DNA of 56,031 bases from Acetobacteraceae bacterium (GCA_003164135.1 PLSD01000037.1:1-56031), one strand, 5' to 3'. Counted from the first letter of the stretch, positions 34,143-44,840 are shown. The notes: generated from the sequence alone by a model not told the origin. Translations and numbers: made by a program.

Positions 34143-34892
34143 GTGGGGTCACCTCCCGCCATTGAATTTTTGCGCGAAAAAATCCGTCGAATTGAAGCGG
34201 GTAGCCGCCCCGCGGCGGTGGCGTTGCCGTTCGGGCTGCCGGAGATGGACGCGCGCCTGCCGGGCGGCGGTCTGGCTTTGGGGGCGCTGCACGAGGTGGC
34301 GGGCGGCGGCAACGGGGCGATTGACGGCGCTGCCGCGCTGTTCACCGCCGGGATTGCCGCGCGCACCAAAGGTCCGGTGCTGTGGTGCCTGATCCGGCAG
34401 GATTTGTTTGCTCCGGCCATCTCCCAGGCGGGTCTGGCGCCTGATCGCGTCGTTTACGCGGAGGCGGAGGATGAGAAGGCGGTGCTGGCCTGCTTCGAGG
34501 AAGGACTGCGCCATGGCGGGCTCGGCAGCGTTATCGCCGAGATCGGCCGGTTGAGCATGACCAACTCGCGGCGGCTGCAACTGGCTGCGGAAAGTTCCGG
34601 CACACTTGGCATCGCGCTCCGCCGCGGGCGCCGCCAAAGCGATGCCGTGGATTTTGGCCAGCCGACGGCAGCGGCGACACGTTGGCGAGTGACGGTGCTG
34701 CCCTCGGTGGCTTTGCCGGTGCCAGGCGTCGGGCGGCCGCGCTGGCTGGTGGAATTGGTCCGGTGCCGCGCCGGCGAGAGTGCGGATTTTGAAGTGGAGG
34801 CTTGCGATGCCCAGGGTCGTCTCGGTCTTCCTGCCAGCCTGGCCAACCGACAGGCTGATGCGCCAGCTGGGGGCGTCCGCGCCGCCGGTTGA
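34143..34892 (+). CDS. imuA: ImuA, RecA-like SOS mutagenesis protein
   Basis: First gene of the damage-inducible translesion cassette. The 249-residue protein is related to RecA/SulA. FGLPEMDARLPGGGLALGALHEVAG is the family start, followed by VLWCLIRQDLFAPAISQAGL and VIAEIGRLSMTNSRRLQLAAE. The Walker A of RecA is degenerate here (GGNGAIDGAAALF), as in other ImuA proteins. The GTG at 34143 is used as start; no earlier ATG fits. Its 3' end overlaps imuB by 86 bases. Controlled by the LexA box at 34097-34111. Confidence 0.9.
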   Translation: MGSPPAIEFLREKIRRIEAGSRPAAVALPFGLPEMDARLPGGGLALGALHEVAGGGNGAIDGAAALFTAGIAARTKGPVLWCLIRQDLFAPAISQAGLAPDRVVYAEAEDEKAVLACFEEGLRHGGLGSVIAEIGRLSMTNSRRLQLAAESSGTLGIALRRGRRQSDAVDFGQPTAAATRWRVTVLPSVALPVPGVGRPRWLVELVRCRAGESADFEVEACDAQGRLGLPASLANRQADAPAGGVRAAG

Positions 34893-36333
34893 GGCGCCGC
34901 TGATCCTGAGCAGTCGCATTGGCAGCCGCCGTGTGGTGTTTGCGGCGAATACGGCCGCGCAGGCCGCCGGGCTGCGGGTGGGGATGGCGGTGACCAAGGC
35001 GCAGGCGCTGGTGAACGGTTTGGTGATCAGGGATGCCGAACCAGCCGCCGATGCCGAGGGGCTGGAGAAACTGGCTCTATGGGCGTTGCAGCGGTATTCG
35101 CCGATGGTTGCGGCTGATCTGCCGGATGGGCTGGTGATCGATGCCACGGGGGCCACGCATCTGCATGGCGGTGAGGCGGCCATGCTCACCGATATGGTGG
35201 CGCGGCTTGCCAGCGCCGGGGTGACGGCCCGCGCCGCGATGGCCGACAGTTTTGGTGCCGCGCATGCCGTTGCCCGCTACATGACCAGGCCGGCGGTTGT
35301 TGTGCCGGAAGGCAAAAGTGCTGAGGCAATGCTGCGGTTTCCGATTGGCGCCTTGCGCTTGCCGGCGGATATGGTGGCCCAGCTACAGCGGCTGGGTTTT
35401 GCGCGGGTCAATGATCTGGCGGACAAACCCAGAGCCCCGCTGGCGCTGCGGTTTGGCCCGGAACTGCATCGCCGCCTGGACCAGGCCATGGGCCGGTTGC
35501 GCGAGCCCATTGAGCCGGTAAGGCCACTCGAATTGCTGGAAGTGCGGCGGCTGTTTGCAGAGCCGATTGGGGCGCCGGAGACGCTGGCGCGCTACACCGA
35601 GAAACTGGTCGTGTCGCTGTGCGAAGTGCTGGAAGCCAAAGGGCTCGGCGCGCGGCGGCTCGACCTGCTGTTTCACCGGGTCGACAGCCAGATGCAGGCG
35701 ATCCGGGTTGGTACGGCGACACCGGTGCGCAATGTTAAGCGCCTGACCCGGTTGTTGTGCGATAAAATCGAGACCATCGATCCGGGGTTTGGCGTTGAGA
35801 TTATGAGCCTCTGCGCCGCGCTGGCGGAGCCGTTCGAGACCAGGCAGGTGAAAACCTCCTTGCTATCGGACGACATGGAGACGGATATTTCCGGGCTGAT
35901 CGACATTCTGACCAACCGCGTCGGCGAAGCGCAACTCTACCGTTTTGCGCCGGTGGCCAGCGATGTGCCGGAGCGCTCCGTCTGCCGGGTGGCACCGGCG
36001 GCACCCCACACCGGGCAGGACTGGCCGGAGCAATGGCCACGGCCATCGCGCCTGCTGCCTACGCCCGAGCAGATCGAGACCGTGGCGTTGTTGCCGGATC
36101 ATCCGCCGGTCAGTTTCAGCTGGCGTGGTATTCGCCGTCGGGTGAAGCGCGCCGATGGACCAGAGCGGGTGTTTGGTGAGTGGTGGAAGCGCGATGCCGA
36201 GCTGGCCACGGTACGGGATTATTTCCGGGTTGAGGACGAAGCCGGCGAGCGCTTCTGGATTTACCGCGCCGGCGATGGCGAGGATGCAGCGACCGGCTCG
36301 CATCGCTGGTTTCTGCATGGTATTTTCGGATGA
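34807..36333 (+). CDS. imuB: ImuB, Y-family-like SOS mutagenesis protein
   Basis: A Y-family polymerase relative that lacks catalytic activity in studied cases and serves as adaptor between the beta clamp, ImuA and DnaE2. I start it at [20 protein letters not shown] (ATG 34807, RBS GGAGG seven bases before), giving 508 residues; the open frame extends 9 codons upstream. The palm/finger part lacks the acidic DE pair of active Y-polymerases. Family segments are [41 protein letters not shown] and the C-terminal [18 protein letters not shown]. Its TGA overlaps the dnaE2 ATG by 4 bases. Confidence 0.92.
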   Translation: MPRVVSVFLPAWPTDRLMRQLGASAPPVEAPLILSSRIGSRRVVFAANTAAQAAGLRVGMAVTKAQALVNGLVIRDAEPAADAEGLEKLALWALQRYSPMVAADLPDGLVIDATGATHLHGGEAAMLTDMVARLASAGVTARAAMADSFGAAHAVARYMTRPAVVVPEGKSAEAMLRFPIGALRLPADMVAQLQRLGFARVNDLADKPRAPLALRFGPELHRRLDQAMGRLREPIEPVRPLELLEVRRLFAEPIGAPETLARYTEKLVVSLCEVLEAKGLGARRLDLLFHRVDSQMQAIRVGTATPVRNVKRLTRLLCDKIETIDPGFGVEIMSLCAALAEPFETRQVKTSLLSDDMETDISGLIDILTNRVGEAQLYRFAPVASDVPERSVCRVAPAAPHTGQDWPEQWPRPSRLLPTPEQIETVALLPDHPPVSFSWRGIRRRVKRADGPERVFGEWWKRDAELATVRDYFRVEDEAGERFWIYRAGDGEDAATGSHRWFLHGIFG

Positions 36334-39300
36334 ACGGGGCAGAATATGCCGAGCTGCAATGCACCTCGCATTTCAGTTTTTTGCGCGGGGCCAGTTCCTG
36401 CGAGGAGTTGTTCGCCCAGGCCTCGTATCTCGGCATCAAGGAGTTGGCGATTACCGACCGCAACAGCCTGGCCGGCATTGTCCGCGCCCATGTGGCGGCG
36501 AAGGACGCCGGGATACGGCTTATCGTTGGCTGCCGCCTCGATCTCACCGATGGCATGGCGGTGCTGGTTTATCCAACCGATCGCCCTGCCTATGCGCGGC
36601 TGTGCCGGCTGCTCTCGCTTGGCAAAAAGCGCGGCGGCAAGGCGCAATGCAGGCTCGATTGGGCCGACCTGGTGGCCTACGGCGAGGGGCTGATCGCCAT
36701 CCTGGTGCCGGATGACGCCGACGATACCTGCCGGATGTATCTGCGCCGCATGCGGGACGCTTTTGGTGACCGCGCCTATATGGCACTGACCTTGCGCCGT
36801 CGTCCGAACGATCAGCTGCGCCTCTTTGAACTCTCGAACATGGCGGCGCAGGCGCGGGTACCCACAGTGGTCACCAACGACGTGCTGTTCCATGTGCCGG
36901 CTCGACGCATTTTGCAGGACGTCGTCACCTGCATCCGCCACAACTGCACCATCGACGATGCCGGTTTCCGCCGCGAGCGCCATGCGGACAGATACCTTAA
37001 ACCCCCGGAGGAAATGCACCGCCTCTTTAGCCGCTACCCGGAAGCTTGCGCCCGCACCGCCGAGATTGCCAACCGTTGCCGCTTTTCGCTGGATGAGCTG
37101 ACTTACCAATACCCGGAAGAGCTTCTGCTTCCCGGCCTCACTGCGCAGCAGGCATTGGCAAAGCTCACCTGGGAAGGCGCGAAGGAACGCTACCCGGACG
37201 GTGTGCCTGATGACGTGATCGCCATTCTCAAGCACGAGTTGAAGCTGATCGAGACGCTGGAATACGCGCCCTACTTCCTCACCGTGAATTCCATCGTCCG
37301 CTTCGCCCGCAGCCAGGGGATTCTCTGCCAGGGCCGAGGTTCCGCCGCCAATAGCGCGGTCTGCTATGTACTCGGCGTCACTTCCATCGATCCCGCCCGC
37401 AACGACCTGCTGTTTGAGCGCTTTGTCTCCGAGGAGCGCCGTGAGCCGCCGGATATCGATGTCGATTTCGAGCACGAACGCCGCGAGATCGTCATGCAAT
37501 GGGTTTTTGATACCTATGGCCGCGACCATGCCGCCCTTTGTGCCGTGGTGATCCGCTACCGTACACGCGGCGCGTTGCGCGATGTCGGCAAGGCGCTGGG
37601 CCTGCCGGAAGATCTGATCACCATGCTGAATTCGCAGGTTTCAGGCTGGTCGGAAGAGGGGATAGACCCAGCGCAGGCCGCCGAACTGAACCTGAACCTT
37701 GGCGACCGGCGCCTAAAACTCGCCATCGACCTCGCCCGGGAGCTGATCGGCACGCCGCGCCACCTCTCGCAGCATCCGGGCGGCTTCGTGCTGACCCGTG
37801 ATCGGCTCGACGAGCTGGTCCCCATCGAGCCCGCCGCCATGGACAACCGCCAGGTCATCGAATGGGACAAGGATGACATCGACGCCCTGAAATTCATGAA
37901 GGTCGATTGCCTGGCGCTCGGCATGCTGTCCTGCATGAAGCGTGGCTTCGACCTCCTCTCCCAGCACAAGGGCATCAAGCTTGATCTCGCCACCATCCCC
38001 GCCGAAGACCCGCGCACCTATGCGATGATCCGCCGTGCCGACACGATCGGCACCTTCCAGATCGAGAGCCGGGCGCAGATGTCGATGCTGCCGCGCATGA
38101 AACCGCGGACGTTTTACGATCTGGTGATCGAGGTCGCCATCGTCCGCCCTGGGCCGATCCAGGGCGACATGGTGCATCCTTATCTGCGCCGCCGCGAGGG
38201 CAAGGAGAAGGTTGAATACCCGACGCCGCAACTGGAAAAAGTCCTGGGCAAAACGCTCGGCGTGCCGCTGTTTCAGGAGCAGGCCATGCGCGTTGCCATT
38301 GAGTGCGCCGGCTTCACTCCCGGCGAAGCCGATCAGCTGCGCCGCGCCATGGCGACGTTCAAGCACACCGGCAGTGTGACCAACTTTCAAGAAAAGCTGA
38401 TCAACGGCATGATTGCCAATGGTTATGAGCAGGATTTTGCCGAACGGATTTTCAAGCAGCTTGAGGGCTTCGGCAGCTACGGCTTCCCGGAAAGCCACGC
38501 CGCCTCCTTCGCCCTCATTGCCTATGCCTCTTCCTGGCTGAAATGCCATCACCCGGATGTCTTCTGCGCCGCTTTGCTCAACGCCCAACCCATGGGTTTT
38601 TATGCGCCGGCGCAGATCGTGCGCGATGCCCGCAACCATAATGTCGAGGTCCGGCCGGTCTGCATCAATGCCTCGCGCTGGGACTGCACGCTGGAGCCAA
38701 CCGGCGACGAGGACCGTTTTGCCGTGCGTCTGGGCCTGCGTATGGTGAAGGGGCTATCCAATGCCAATGCCGCCACGCTGATTGGTGCGCGGGCGGAGCA
38801 GCCCTTTGTCTCGGTCGATGATCTCTGGCGGCGTGCCGGTATACCGGCGGCAACTCTTGTGCAGATTGCCGAGGCCGACGCCTTCCTGCCCTCGCTGAAG
38901 CTGGCCCGCCGCGAGGCGCTCTGGGCCATCAAGGCATTGCGCGATGAGCCTCTGCCGCTATTTGCGGCGAGCCGTCCGGCGGAAGTCATGCTGGAGTATC
39001 ATGAACGGGCCATTGCTTTGCGGCCGATGACCGGTGGCGGGGAGGTCGTCGAAGACTACGCCCATATTGGCCTGACATTGCGCGCGCATCCCATGAGCTT
39101 TCTGCGGCCCGAACTAAGCCACCAAAAAATCGTCACCTGCGCCCAAGCCATGCAGGCCCGCGACAACAAATGGCTTGAAGCCGCCGGTATCGTGTTGGTT
39201 CGGCAAAAGCCGGGCTCGGCCAAAGGTGTGATGTTCATTACCATCGAGGATGAGACCGGCATCGCCAATCTGGTGATCTGGCCGAGCCTCTACGAGAAAC

Positions 39301-39566
39301 AGCGGCAGGTCATTCTCTCCTCCGGCATGATGGCGGCCTATGGGCGTATCCAGCGTGAGGGCGATGTGGTGCACCTTGTTGCTCATCGCTTGACAGATTT
39401 TTCAAGCGTTTTCGCCAGTATCGCAGAGCGCGAACTTGCATCTTCCGCGGCCAGTGGTCACGGCACTCAAGCCGCGCAGGAGACTTTTAGCGGCAAACCA
39501 CCGGATGCATATGTCCGGGATCAAAACGTTGACCGAATCAGGGGGAAAACGCGCGATTTTCGTTGA
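36330..39566 (+). CDS. dnaE2: error-prone DNA polymerase DnaE2
   Basis: Catalytic subunit of the SOS mutagenic polymerase, 1078 residues, the usual size for DnaE2. The N-terminal PHP domain starts [20 protein letters not shown] and has [17 protein letters not shown]. The polymerase core has [20 protein letters not shown] and the metal-binding [13 protein letters not shown] (about 373-385). Other landmarks are [39 protein letters not shown] and an OB-fold at [17 protein letters not shown] (about 970-986). It ends the imuA-imuB-dnaE2 operon. The last 40 residues ([15 protein letters not shown] onwards) look disordered. Confidence 0.96.
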   Translation: MNGAEYAELQCTSHFSFLRGASSCEELFAQASYLGIKELAITDRNSLAGIVRAHVAAKDAGIRLIVGCRLDLTDGMAVLVYPTDRPAYARLCRLLSLGKKRGGKAQCRLDWADLVAYGEGLIAILVPDDADDTCRMYLRRMRDAFGDRAYMALTLRRRPNDQLRLFELSNMAAQARVPTVVTNDVLFHVPARRILQDVVTCIRHNCTIDDAGFRRERHADRYLKPPEEMHRLFSRYPEACARTAEIANRCRFSLDELTYQYPEELLLPGLTAQQALAKLTWEGAKERYPDGVPDDVIAILKHELKLIETLEYAPYFLTVNSIVRFARSQGILCQGRGSAANSAVCYVLGVTSIDPARNDLLFERFVSEERREPPDIDVDFEHERREIVMQWVFDTYGRDHAALCAVVIRYRTRGALRDVGKALGLPEDLITMLNSQVSGWSEEGIDPAQAAELNLNLGDRRLKLAIDLARELIGTPRHLSQHPGGFVLTRDRLDELVPIEPAAMDNRQVIEWDKDDIDALKFMKVDCLALGMLSCMKRGFDLLSQHKGIKLDLATIPAEDPRTYAMIRRADTIGTFQIESRAQMSMLPRMKPRTFYDLVIEVAIVRPGPIQGDMVHPYLRRREGKEKVEYPTPQLEKVLGKTLGVPLFQEQAMRVAIECAGFTPGEADQLRRAMATFKHTGSVTNFQEKLINGMIANGYEQDFAERIFKQLEGFGSYGFPESHAASFALIAYASSWLKCHHPDVFCAALLNAQPMGFYAPAQIVRDARNHNVEVRPVCINASRWDCTLEPTGDEDRFAVRLGLRMVKGLSNANAATLIGARAEQPFVSVDDLWRRAGIPAATLVQIAEADAFLPSLKLARREALWAIKALRDEPLPLFAASRPAEVMLEYHERAIALRPMTGGGEVVEDYAHIGLTLRAHPMSFLRPELSHQKIVTCAQAMQARDNKWLEAAGIVLVRQKPGSAKGVMFITIEDETGIANLVIWPSLYEKQRQVILSSGMMAAYGRIQREGDVVHLVAHRLTDFSSVFASIAERELASSAASGHGTQAAQETFSGKPPDAYVRDQNVDRIRGKTRDFR

Positions 39567-39853
39567 TAAGCGGCATTATTTAGCCGTCGACCAGGAAGTT
39601 TTCGGATTGCATGCCAGAGGGCGTCGTATTTATTGCAGAGACAGGGGGGAGGAGAGGGCGCCAGGCTGAAGTTGACCCACCCCGATTGAGCCAGTGTGGC
39701 CATGACGTTACGCAGGAAACGCCGGTTTTGCCGGCGAGAACACGGTGGTTCATCAACGGTCTATAGATTAAAGGTGGGAACCAGAGCAAACAAAACCCAG
39801 TGCCAGCCTCCCTCGCCGGGTCGCTTGGCGCCGAGTGCCGCGAGGGAGTATTC
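39567..39853. other. intergenic region with a GC-rich hairpin
   Basis: No gene is supported. A hairpin with stem CGCCGG (39720-39725) and CCGGCG (39731-39736) around TTTTG may end the dnaE2 transcript, though no T-run follows. The stretch at about 39667-39683 (GAAGTTGACCCACCCC) reminds me of insertion-sequence flanks, but I cannot support that. Confidence 0.4.
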
Positions 39854-40780
39854 ATGCCGCCGATCCTGTCAGTTGCCGCCGTCACCAAGACCTACAAATC
39901 CGGCCCCCGTGCTCTCGATACCATCGACCTCGCAATCGAGCGGGGGGAGATATTCGCGCTGCTCGGCCCCAACGGTGCCGGCAAGACGACGCTTATCAGT
40001 ATCATCTGCGGGATTGTGACCGCGACCTCTGGGCAGGTGCTGGTCGATGGCCACGACATTGTTCACGATTATCGCGCCGCCCGGGCCAAGGTCGGGCTGG
40101 TGCCGCAGGAGATCTCGCTCGATATCTTCACGACGGTTTGGAACACGGTTTGCTTCAGCCGTGGCCTGTTCGGGCGCCGGCCGGATCGCCCCTACATTGA
40201 ACGCATTCTGCGCGACCTCTCGCTGTGGGAAAAGCGCGACAGCCGGGTCATGGAGCTGTCAGGGGGCATGAAGCGGCGGGTGATGATCGCGAAAGCGCTC
40301 AGCCACGAGCCCGACATACTTTTTCTGGACGAGCCGACGGCCGGCGTTGACGTCAACCTGCGGCGGGATATGTGGGCGCTGGTCCGCGGCCTCAGGGACA
40401 AGGGCGTCACCGTGATTCTGACCACCCACTATATCGAGGAGGCCGAGGAGATGGCCGATCGCGTCGGGGTGATCAACGGCGGCCGCCTCATACTGGTCGA
40501 TGAGACTGCGGCGCTAATGCGCAAGCTGGGCAAGCGGCGGCTGACCTTCGTGCTGCAGCAGCCGCTGCAAGCCATCCCCGCGGAGCTTTGGGTGTGGCCG
40601 CTGGCGCTGGAGGAGCAGGGCCACCGGCTGACCTATAGTTTTGCCGCCAATGCGGAGGACAATGGTATTGCCGCACTGCTCCGCCGGATGAGCGAACTTG
40701 GGATCGGCTTTAAGGACCTGGAGACCAGCACCAGCTCGCTGGAAGATATTTTTGTCAGCCTGTTGGAGCCCGCCGCATGA
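39854..40780 (+). CDS. ABC exporter ATP-binding protein (DrrA/NodI type)
   Basis: ATPase of an ABC-2 efflux pump. I start it at [20 protein letters not shown] (ATG 39854, RBS GGGAG), giving 308 residues. Walker [11 protein letters not shown] (about 37-46), Q-loop [10 protein letters not shown], signature [15 protein letters not shown], Walker [14 protein letters not shown] and H-loop [10 protein letters not shown] are all present, followed by a C-terminal extension typical of DrrA/NodI proteins. It overlaps the permease gene by 4 bases. The substrate is unknown: sugars, lipids or drugs are all possible for this family. Confidence 0.93.
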   Translation: MPPILSVAAVTKTYKSGPRALDTIDLAIERGEIFALLGPNGAGKTTLISIICGIVTATSGQVLVDGHDIVHDYRAARAKVGLVPQEISLDIFTTVWNTVCFSRGLFGRRPDRPYIERILRDLSLWEKRDSRVMELSGGMKRRVMIAKALSHEPDILFLDEPTAGVDVNLRRDMWALVRGLRDKGVTVILTTHYIEEAEEMADRVGVINGGRLILVDETAALMRKLGKRRLTFVLQQPLQAIPAELWVWPLALEEQGHRLTYSFAANAEDNGIAALLRRMSELGIGFKDLETSTSSLEDIFVSLLEPAA

Positions 40781-41553
40781 GACCGTTTGCGTTCAACCCC
40801 GTCGGCGTCTGGTCAATCTACCGCGCGGAAATGCTGCGCATGGTGCGCACCATCTGGCAGAGCGTGGCAACGCCGGTGATCACCACCGCGCTCTATTTTG
40901 TGGTGTTCGGTGGTGCCATCGGGTCGCGCATGCAGCATGTCGGTGGAGTCGGCTATGGTGCCTTCATCGTGCCCGGACTCATCATGCTTTCGCTCCTCAC
41001 GCAAAGCATCGCCAATGCCTCTATTGGCATCTATTTCCCAATGTTCACCAAGACAATCTTTGAGATACTGTCGGCGCCACTTTCCAACGTGGAAGTTATC
41101 TGTGCGTACGTTGGCGCGGCCGCGACTAAATCGATCTTGCTCGGGCTGATCATCCTCGCAACGGCGACCTTTTTCGTGCCGGTTCACATACTGCATCCCT
41201 TCTGGATGGTGGCTTTCATGCTGCTAACCTCGGTCGCGTTCAGCCTGTTCGGCTTTATCATTGGCATCTGGGCGGAGAACTTCGAGCAGCTCGCGATCAT
41301 CCCGGCCCTGGTGGTGACGCCGCTCACCTTCCTCGGTGGCGCCTTCTATTCGATCGACATGCTGCCACAGCCATGGCGGATGCTGAGTCTGTTCAACCCC
41401 GTGGTCTATCTCGTCAGTGGTTTCCGGTGGAGCTTCTACGGCATTGGCGATGTCGGGGTTGGCGCCAGCCTGGCGTTCACCGCGTTGTTCATGGGCGTGT
41501 GCCTCGCTGTGTTGTGGTGGATTTTTCGCACAGGTTACCGGCTGAAGGCGTGA
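40777..41553 (+). CDS. ABC-2 type permease (NodJ/DrrB type)
   Basis: Membrane partner of the ATPase just upstream, 258 residues with six hydrophobic helices. Family segments are [59 protein letters not shown] and [20 protein letters not shown] (the ABC-2 signature [10 protein letters not shown]...NPVVY). Translationally coupled by an ATGA overlap. The pair forms a complete half-transporter-like exporter. Confidence 0.92.
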   Translation: MRPFAFNPVGVWSIYRAEMLRMVRTIWQSVATPVITTALYFVVFGGAIGSRMQHVGGVGYGAFIVPGLIMLSLLTQSIANASIGIYFPMFTKTIFEILSAPLSNVEVICAYVGAAATKSILLGLIILATATFFVPVHILHPFWMVAFMLLTSVAFSLFGFIIGIWAENFEQLAIIPALVVTPLTFLGGAFYSIDMLPQPWRMLSLFNPVVYLVSGFRWSFYGIGDVGVGASLAFTALFMGVCLAVLWWIFRTGYRLKA

Positions 41554-41595
41554 TCGGGCCGGCGGATTTTTTGCATAATTCCAGAAATTTTTTGG

Positions 41596-42348
41596 CTAAA
41601 CCGGCAGGGAAGCCGAAGGGAGCAGCGGTGCGGCCTGCGCCTGTGGCGCGACCATGCGGCGCCGAACTTTGGCGATCATGTACAGGCTGGCGATGCCATA
41701 CCAGCAAAGCCAGCAGAAATACGGAAAGTAATAGCTGCCGACACCATCCCAGGCGAAAGCTCCGGTGGTCATAACGCCAGTCAACGACGCAGGGAAAAAG
41801 CTGGTGCCGCAGATGATCGTGAGCCAGCACACCCAGCGTGGGAACAGCGGCTTGGCACTTTTATCAGCCAGTCCCACTGCGGCGGCGGCATACATCTGTA
41901 GCGTGGTGCAGGCATATTGCAGGTCAATGCTGAGCCAGCCCAGATCATTGAGCAGCTGCATCTGCGCCGGATCGCGGTCCGGCCGGAACAACGCCACCGC
42001 CCAGAACATGGCGCTGAAGGAGACCACCACCACAGTCAGCCCGCCGCCGAGCAATTGCAGCAGCGAGAGCACGGGAAAGCGCCCCTCGATACGGGCCATC
42101 TGGACAGTGAGCAGCGCCGTCCATGGCAGATACAGCACTACCGCGATCAGCGAGAGACCAAAGCCGACCCGCATCTCGGTCCAGGACCCCATGTAGCGCG
42201 CTGCCACATCATGCGGGTTCAGCGCCGGTGATACTGGCGCCGGCAAGTTAGTCCCTAAAACACCCCAGAAAATGATGAAAGTGATCAGAAAAAGCGGCCC
42301 GCTCCAAGCGCTCCAGAGCTGGTAGCGCAGGCTTAGTTTGTCATCCAT
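41596..42348 (-). CDS. multi-pass membrane protein of unknown function
   Basis: A 250-residue protein with about six hydrophobic helices (for example FLITFIIFWGVLG, FGLSLIAVVLYLPWTALL, LLGGGLTVVVVSFSAMFWAVA, YFPYFCWLCWYGIASLYMIA) and a Pro/Ala-rich cytoplasmic tail. I do not recognise a family with confidence. It lies 44 bases after the MarR-type gene on the same strand and is probably in its operon, so it may be the target of that regulator (solvent, lipid or drug response), which is inference. Confidence 0.75.
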   Translation of the reverse strand: MDDKLSLRYQLWSAWSGPLFLITFIIFWGVLGTNLPAPVSPALNPHDVAARYMGSWTEMRVGFGLSLIAVVLYLPWTALLTVQMARIEGRFPVLSLLQLLGGGLTVVVVSFSAMFWAVALFRPDRDPAQMQLLNDLGWLSIDLQYACTTLQMYAAAAVGLADKSAKPLFPRWVCWLTIICGTSFFPASLTGVMTTGAFAWDGVGSYYFPYFCWLCWYGIASLYMIAKVRRRMVAPQAQAAPLLPSASLPV

Positions 42349-42392
42349 GGTTTCGTTTCCTTGTCGCTAAATTCGGTTGATTATACTTTGTT

Positions 42393-42920
42393 TCAGGCGC
42401 TTGCCCGCAACGCTACGGCAGGCTGATCAAAAGACTTGATGGCCTTTCGCAGCAGATTATCTAGCTGCACGAACTCCTCCGCGCTCAGGCCGGAAAACGC
42501 GCGCTGTAGTGGTTCAGACATCCGCGGCACGGCGCTCGATGTCACCTCACGCCCCGCCGCGGTGATTTGAATCGCATGCCGCCTGGCGTCCCGCGCTTCG
42601 ATGGCGCGGGTCACAAACCCGTCGCTCTCGAGCGACTCTAGAATGCGCGTCATATTGGCGCGGCTGATACCGACCAACTCGGCAAGTTCACTGGGCGCGG
42701 CACGGCCGCCGTCGGCGGCCATCAACAAACACAACACATGGAAAGAGTTTTCGGTCAGACCGATGGCGCGAAACACAGGCTAGAAATACTGCCCCATGCC
42801 GGCGATGGTGGCACGAACCAGCCGGACCATCACCGTTTCAGGCATGGGCAAATCTGGTAACGCTTCCGCCATCGCGGGCGTGCTGCGTTTCACCGCCAAA
42901 AGTCGTTCAATTCCGCGCAT
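42393..42920 (-). pseudogene. MarR-type regulator interrupted by an in-frame TAG
   Basis: Starting at MRGIERLLAVKRSTPAMAEA (ATG 42918-42920), the frame runs to ATIAGMGQYF, then TAG at 42780-42782, and continues in the same frame as PVFRAIGLTENSFHVLCLLM. It goes on to the winged-helix part, APSELAELVGISRANMTRIL and LESDGFVTRAIEARDARRHA, ending at 42393. Without the stop it would be a 175-residue MarR protein with dimerisation helices at both ends. The downstream open part could restart at MFRAIGLTEN (127 residues) but would lack helix 1. Either a recent nonsense mutation or a sequencing error; the rest shows no decay. Confidence 0.8.
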
Positions 42921-42938
42921 GACAGCACCTATAATACC

Positions 42939-42964
42939 ATTATAGTTTAACTTTAAACTATAAT
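42939..42964. promoter_or_regulatory. 26-bp palindrome, probable MarR operator
   Basis: AT-TATAGTTTAA-CT-TTAAACTATA-AT is a perfect inverted repeat around a two-base centre, 19 bases upstream of the MarR-type start codon. AT-rich palindromes of this size in front of their own gene are typical autoregulatory sites of MarR proteins. Confidence 0.75.
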
Positions 42965-43019
42965 ATGAAGGGAGTCTCTCGGAAATCCAACCAGCTTGGT
43001 AGTCCGCAGCCAAGGCGTG

Positions 43020-43045
43020 GCGTCCGTGCGGGACCCGCCGGACGC
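43020..43045 (-). terminator. GC-rich hairpin after the ABC-F gene
   Basis: GCGTCCG (43020-43026) pairs with CGGACGC (43039-43045), with further pairing GCG/CGC inside. It lies 28 bases after the ABC-F stop on the minus strand. No T-run follows, so termination is plausible but not certain. Confidence 0.4.
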
Positions 43046-43072
43046 ACCCCGAGGCCTACACGCCGTCTTCGC

Positions 43073-44695
43073 TCAGGCGTGCAAGCCCGGCGCCTCGTGC
43101 CCGGTTCGCGCCACATACTCGGTGTAGCCGCCATCATATTGGTGGATGCCCTCCGGCGTCATCTCCAGCACCCGGTTAGAGAGCGCGGCAAGGAAATGCC
43201 GGTCATGCGAGACAAACAGCATTGTGCCCTCATACTGCGCGAGGGCCGTGATAAGCATCTCCTTCGTCGCGATGTCGAGATGGTTGGTCGGCTCATCCAG
43301 CACCAGGAAATTTGGCGGGTCGTACAGCATCAGCGCCATCACCAGCCGCGCCTTCTCGCCGCCGGAGAGCACGCGGCAGCGTTTCTCAACCTCGTCGCCT
43401 GAAAAACCAAAGGCACCGGCCAGCGTGCGCAAGGCGCCCTGGCCCGCGTGCGGGAAGGCCGCGTCCAGCGTCTCGAACACGGTGCTGTTGCCATCGAGCA
43501 AATCCATGGCGTGCTGGGCGAAATAGCCCATCTTCACGCTACCGCCCAAGGTCACGGAGCCCGCATCCGGCGCGGTCGTGCCAGCCACCAGCTTCAACAA
43601 AGTGGATTTGCCGGCACCGTTCACGCCCAGCACGCAACAGCGTTCCTTACGCCGCACCAGCAGGTCCAGCCCCTGGTAGATCACCTTGTTGCCATAGCTT
43701 TTATGCACGCCCCGCAAATTCGCCACGTCCTCGCCCGAGCGCGGCGCCGGGCGGAAATCGAAGGCCAGGGTCTCGCGCCGCTTGGGCGGCTCAACCCGGT
43801 CGATCTTCTCCAGCTTCTTCACCCGGCTTTGCACCTGGGCGGCGTGCGAGGCACGCGCCTTGAAGCGTTCGATGAAGCTGATTTCCTTCGCCAGCATCGC
43901 CTGCTGCCGCTCGAACTGCGCCTGCTGGTGCTTTTCGTTTAGCGCGCTCTGCCGGGCGTAAAATTCATAATCGCCGGAAAAGCTCGTCAGATTGCCGGCA
44001 TCGATCTCGATCACTTTATTGATGATGCGATTCATGAATTCGCGGTCATGCGAGGTCATCAGCAGCGCGCCGTCATAGCCGCCCAGGAATGTCTCCAGCC
44101 AGATCAGGCTCTCAAGGTCGAGATGGTTGCTCGGCTCGTCGAGCAGCATCACATCGGGGCGCATCAGCAAAATACGGCCAAGTGCGACGCGCATCTTCCA
44201 GCCGCCGGAAAGCTTGCCGACATCGCCGTCCATCATCTCCTGCCTGAAGCCCAGGCCGTCCAGCACCTCCCGCGCGCGGCCATCCAGCGCGTAACCGTCC
44301 AGCTCCTCAAAGCGGGCCTGCACTTCGCCGAAGCGTTCGATGATGGCATCGAGCTGGTCGATCTGCTCCGGGTCCGCCATCGCCGCTTCCAGCTGTGCCA
44401 ACTCAGCCCCAACCTCGCTGACCGGGCCGGCGCCCGCCATCACCTCGCCCACCGCGCTGCGACCGGCCATCTCGCCCACGTCCTGGCTGAAGAAGCCGAT
44501 GCTGACGCCGCGATCGACCAAGACCTGACCCTCGTCGGGGTCCTCCTGCCCGGTGATCATGCGGAACAGCGTAGTCTTGCCGGCGCCATTAGGGCCGACC
44601 AGGCCGATTTTCTCGCCTTTCTGAAGAGCAGCGGACGCCTCGATAAAGACCAGGCGGCTGCCGTTCTGCTTGCTGATGTTGTCCAGGCGAATCAT
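43073..44695 (-). CDS. ABC-F family ATPase
   Basis: Soluble protein with two ABC ATPase domains, 540 residues, of the translation-associated ABC-F group (nearest in look to YbiT/Uup). Domain 1 has Walker [12 protein letters not shown] (about 35-45), LSGGWKMRVALGRIL and VMLLDEPSNHLD. A charged linker (FKARASHAAQVQSRVKKLEK, about 278-297) follows. Domain 2 has GVNGAGKSTLLKL, LSGGEKARLVMALML and FLVLDEPTNHLD. There is no membrane segment. These proteins act at the ribosome and some give antibiotic tolerance; nothing here points to a specific role. Confidence 0.93.
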   Translation of the reverse strand: MIRLDNISKQNGSRLVFIEASAALQKGEKIGLVGPNGAGKTTLFRMITGQEDPDEGQVLVDRGVSIGFFSQDVGEMAGRSAVGEVMAGAGPVSEVGAELAQLEAAMADPEQIDQLDAIIERFGEVQARFEELDGYALDGRAREVLDGLGFRQEMMDGDVGKLSGGWKMRVALGRILLMRPDVMLLDEPSNHLDLESLIWLETFLGGYDGALLMTSHDREFMNRIINKVIEIDAGNLTSFSGDYEFYARQSALNEKHQQAQFERQQAMLAKEISFIERFKARASHAAQVQSRVKKLEKIDRVEPPKRRETLAFDFRPAPRSGEDVANLRGVHKSYGNKVIYQGLDLLVRRKERCCVLGVNGAGKSTLLKLVAGTTAPDAGSVTLGGSVKMGYFAQHAMDLLDGNSTVFETLDAAFPHAGQGALRTLAGAFGFSGDEVEKRCRVLSGGEKARLVMALMLYDPPNFLVLDEPTNHLDIATKEMLITALAQYEGTMLFVSHDRHFLAALSNRVLEMTPEGIHQYDGGYTEYVARTGHEAPGLHA

Positions 44696-44797
44696 AGGTC
44701 CTCGGTGGCCAGAGTGGTTGGGGTTCTCTTAAACCAACTCTCTGAAGCCGTGAACCGCCCGGGGTTTGTTGGAGGCTACTTAGCGCGCTGATCGGCG

Positions 44798-44820
44798 TTG
44801 GGACCCCACGCCGAATAACA
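44798..44820. repeat. 23-bp motif shared with 31865-31887
   Basis: TTGGGACCCCACGCCGAATA plus ACA; 21 of 23 bases match the copy next to the carboxylic acid reductase relic. It lies between the ABC-F gene start and the 3' end of the PilZ gene, which ends 20 bases further on. Confidence 0.6.
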
Positions 44821-44840
44821 TTCCAGTGGAAGTGTCGCCG

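Noticed and set aside
39661..39700. Sequence resembling insertion-sequence flanks between dnaE2 and the ABC exporter.
   Set aside because: No inverted repeat pair, target duplication or transposase remnant could be found.
19245..42920. TAG stops interrupt three otherwise readable genes (gspK2, carboxylic acid reductase, MarR), hinting at amber readthrough or recoding.
   Set aside because: TAG is used as an ordinary stop elsewhere (for example gspG), and two of the three genes also carry deletions and frameshifts, so plain decay explains them.
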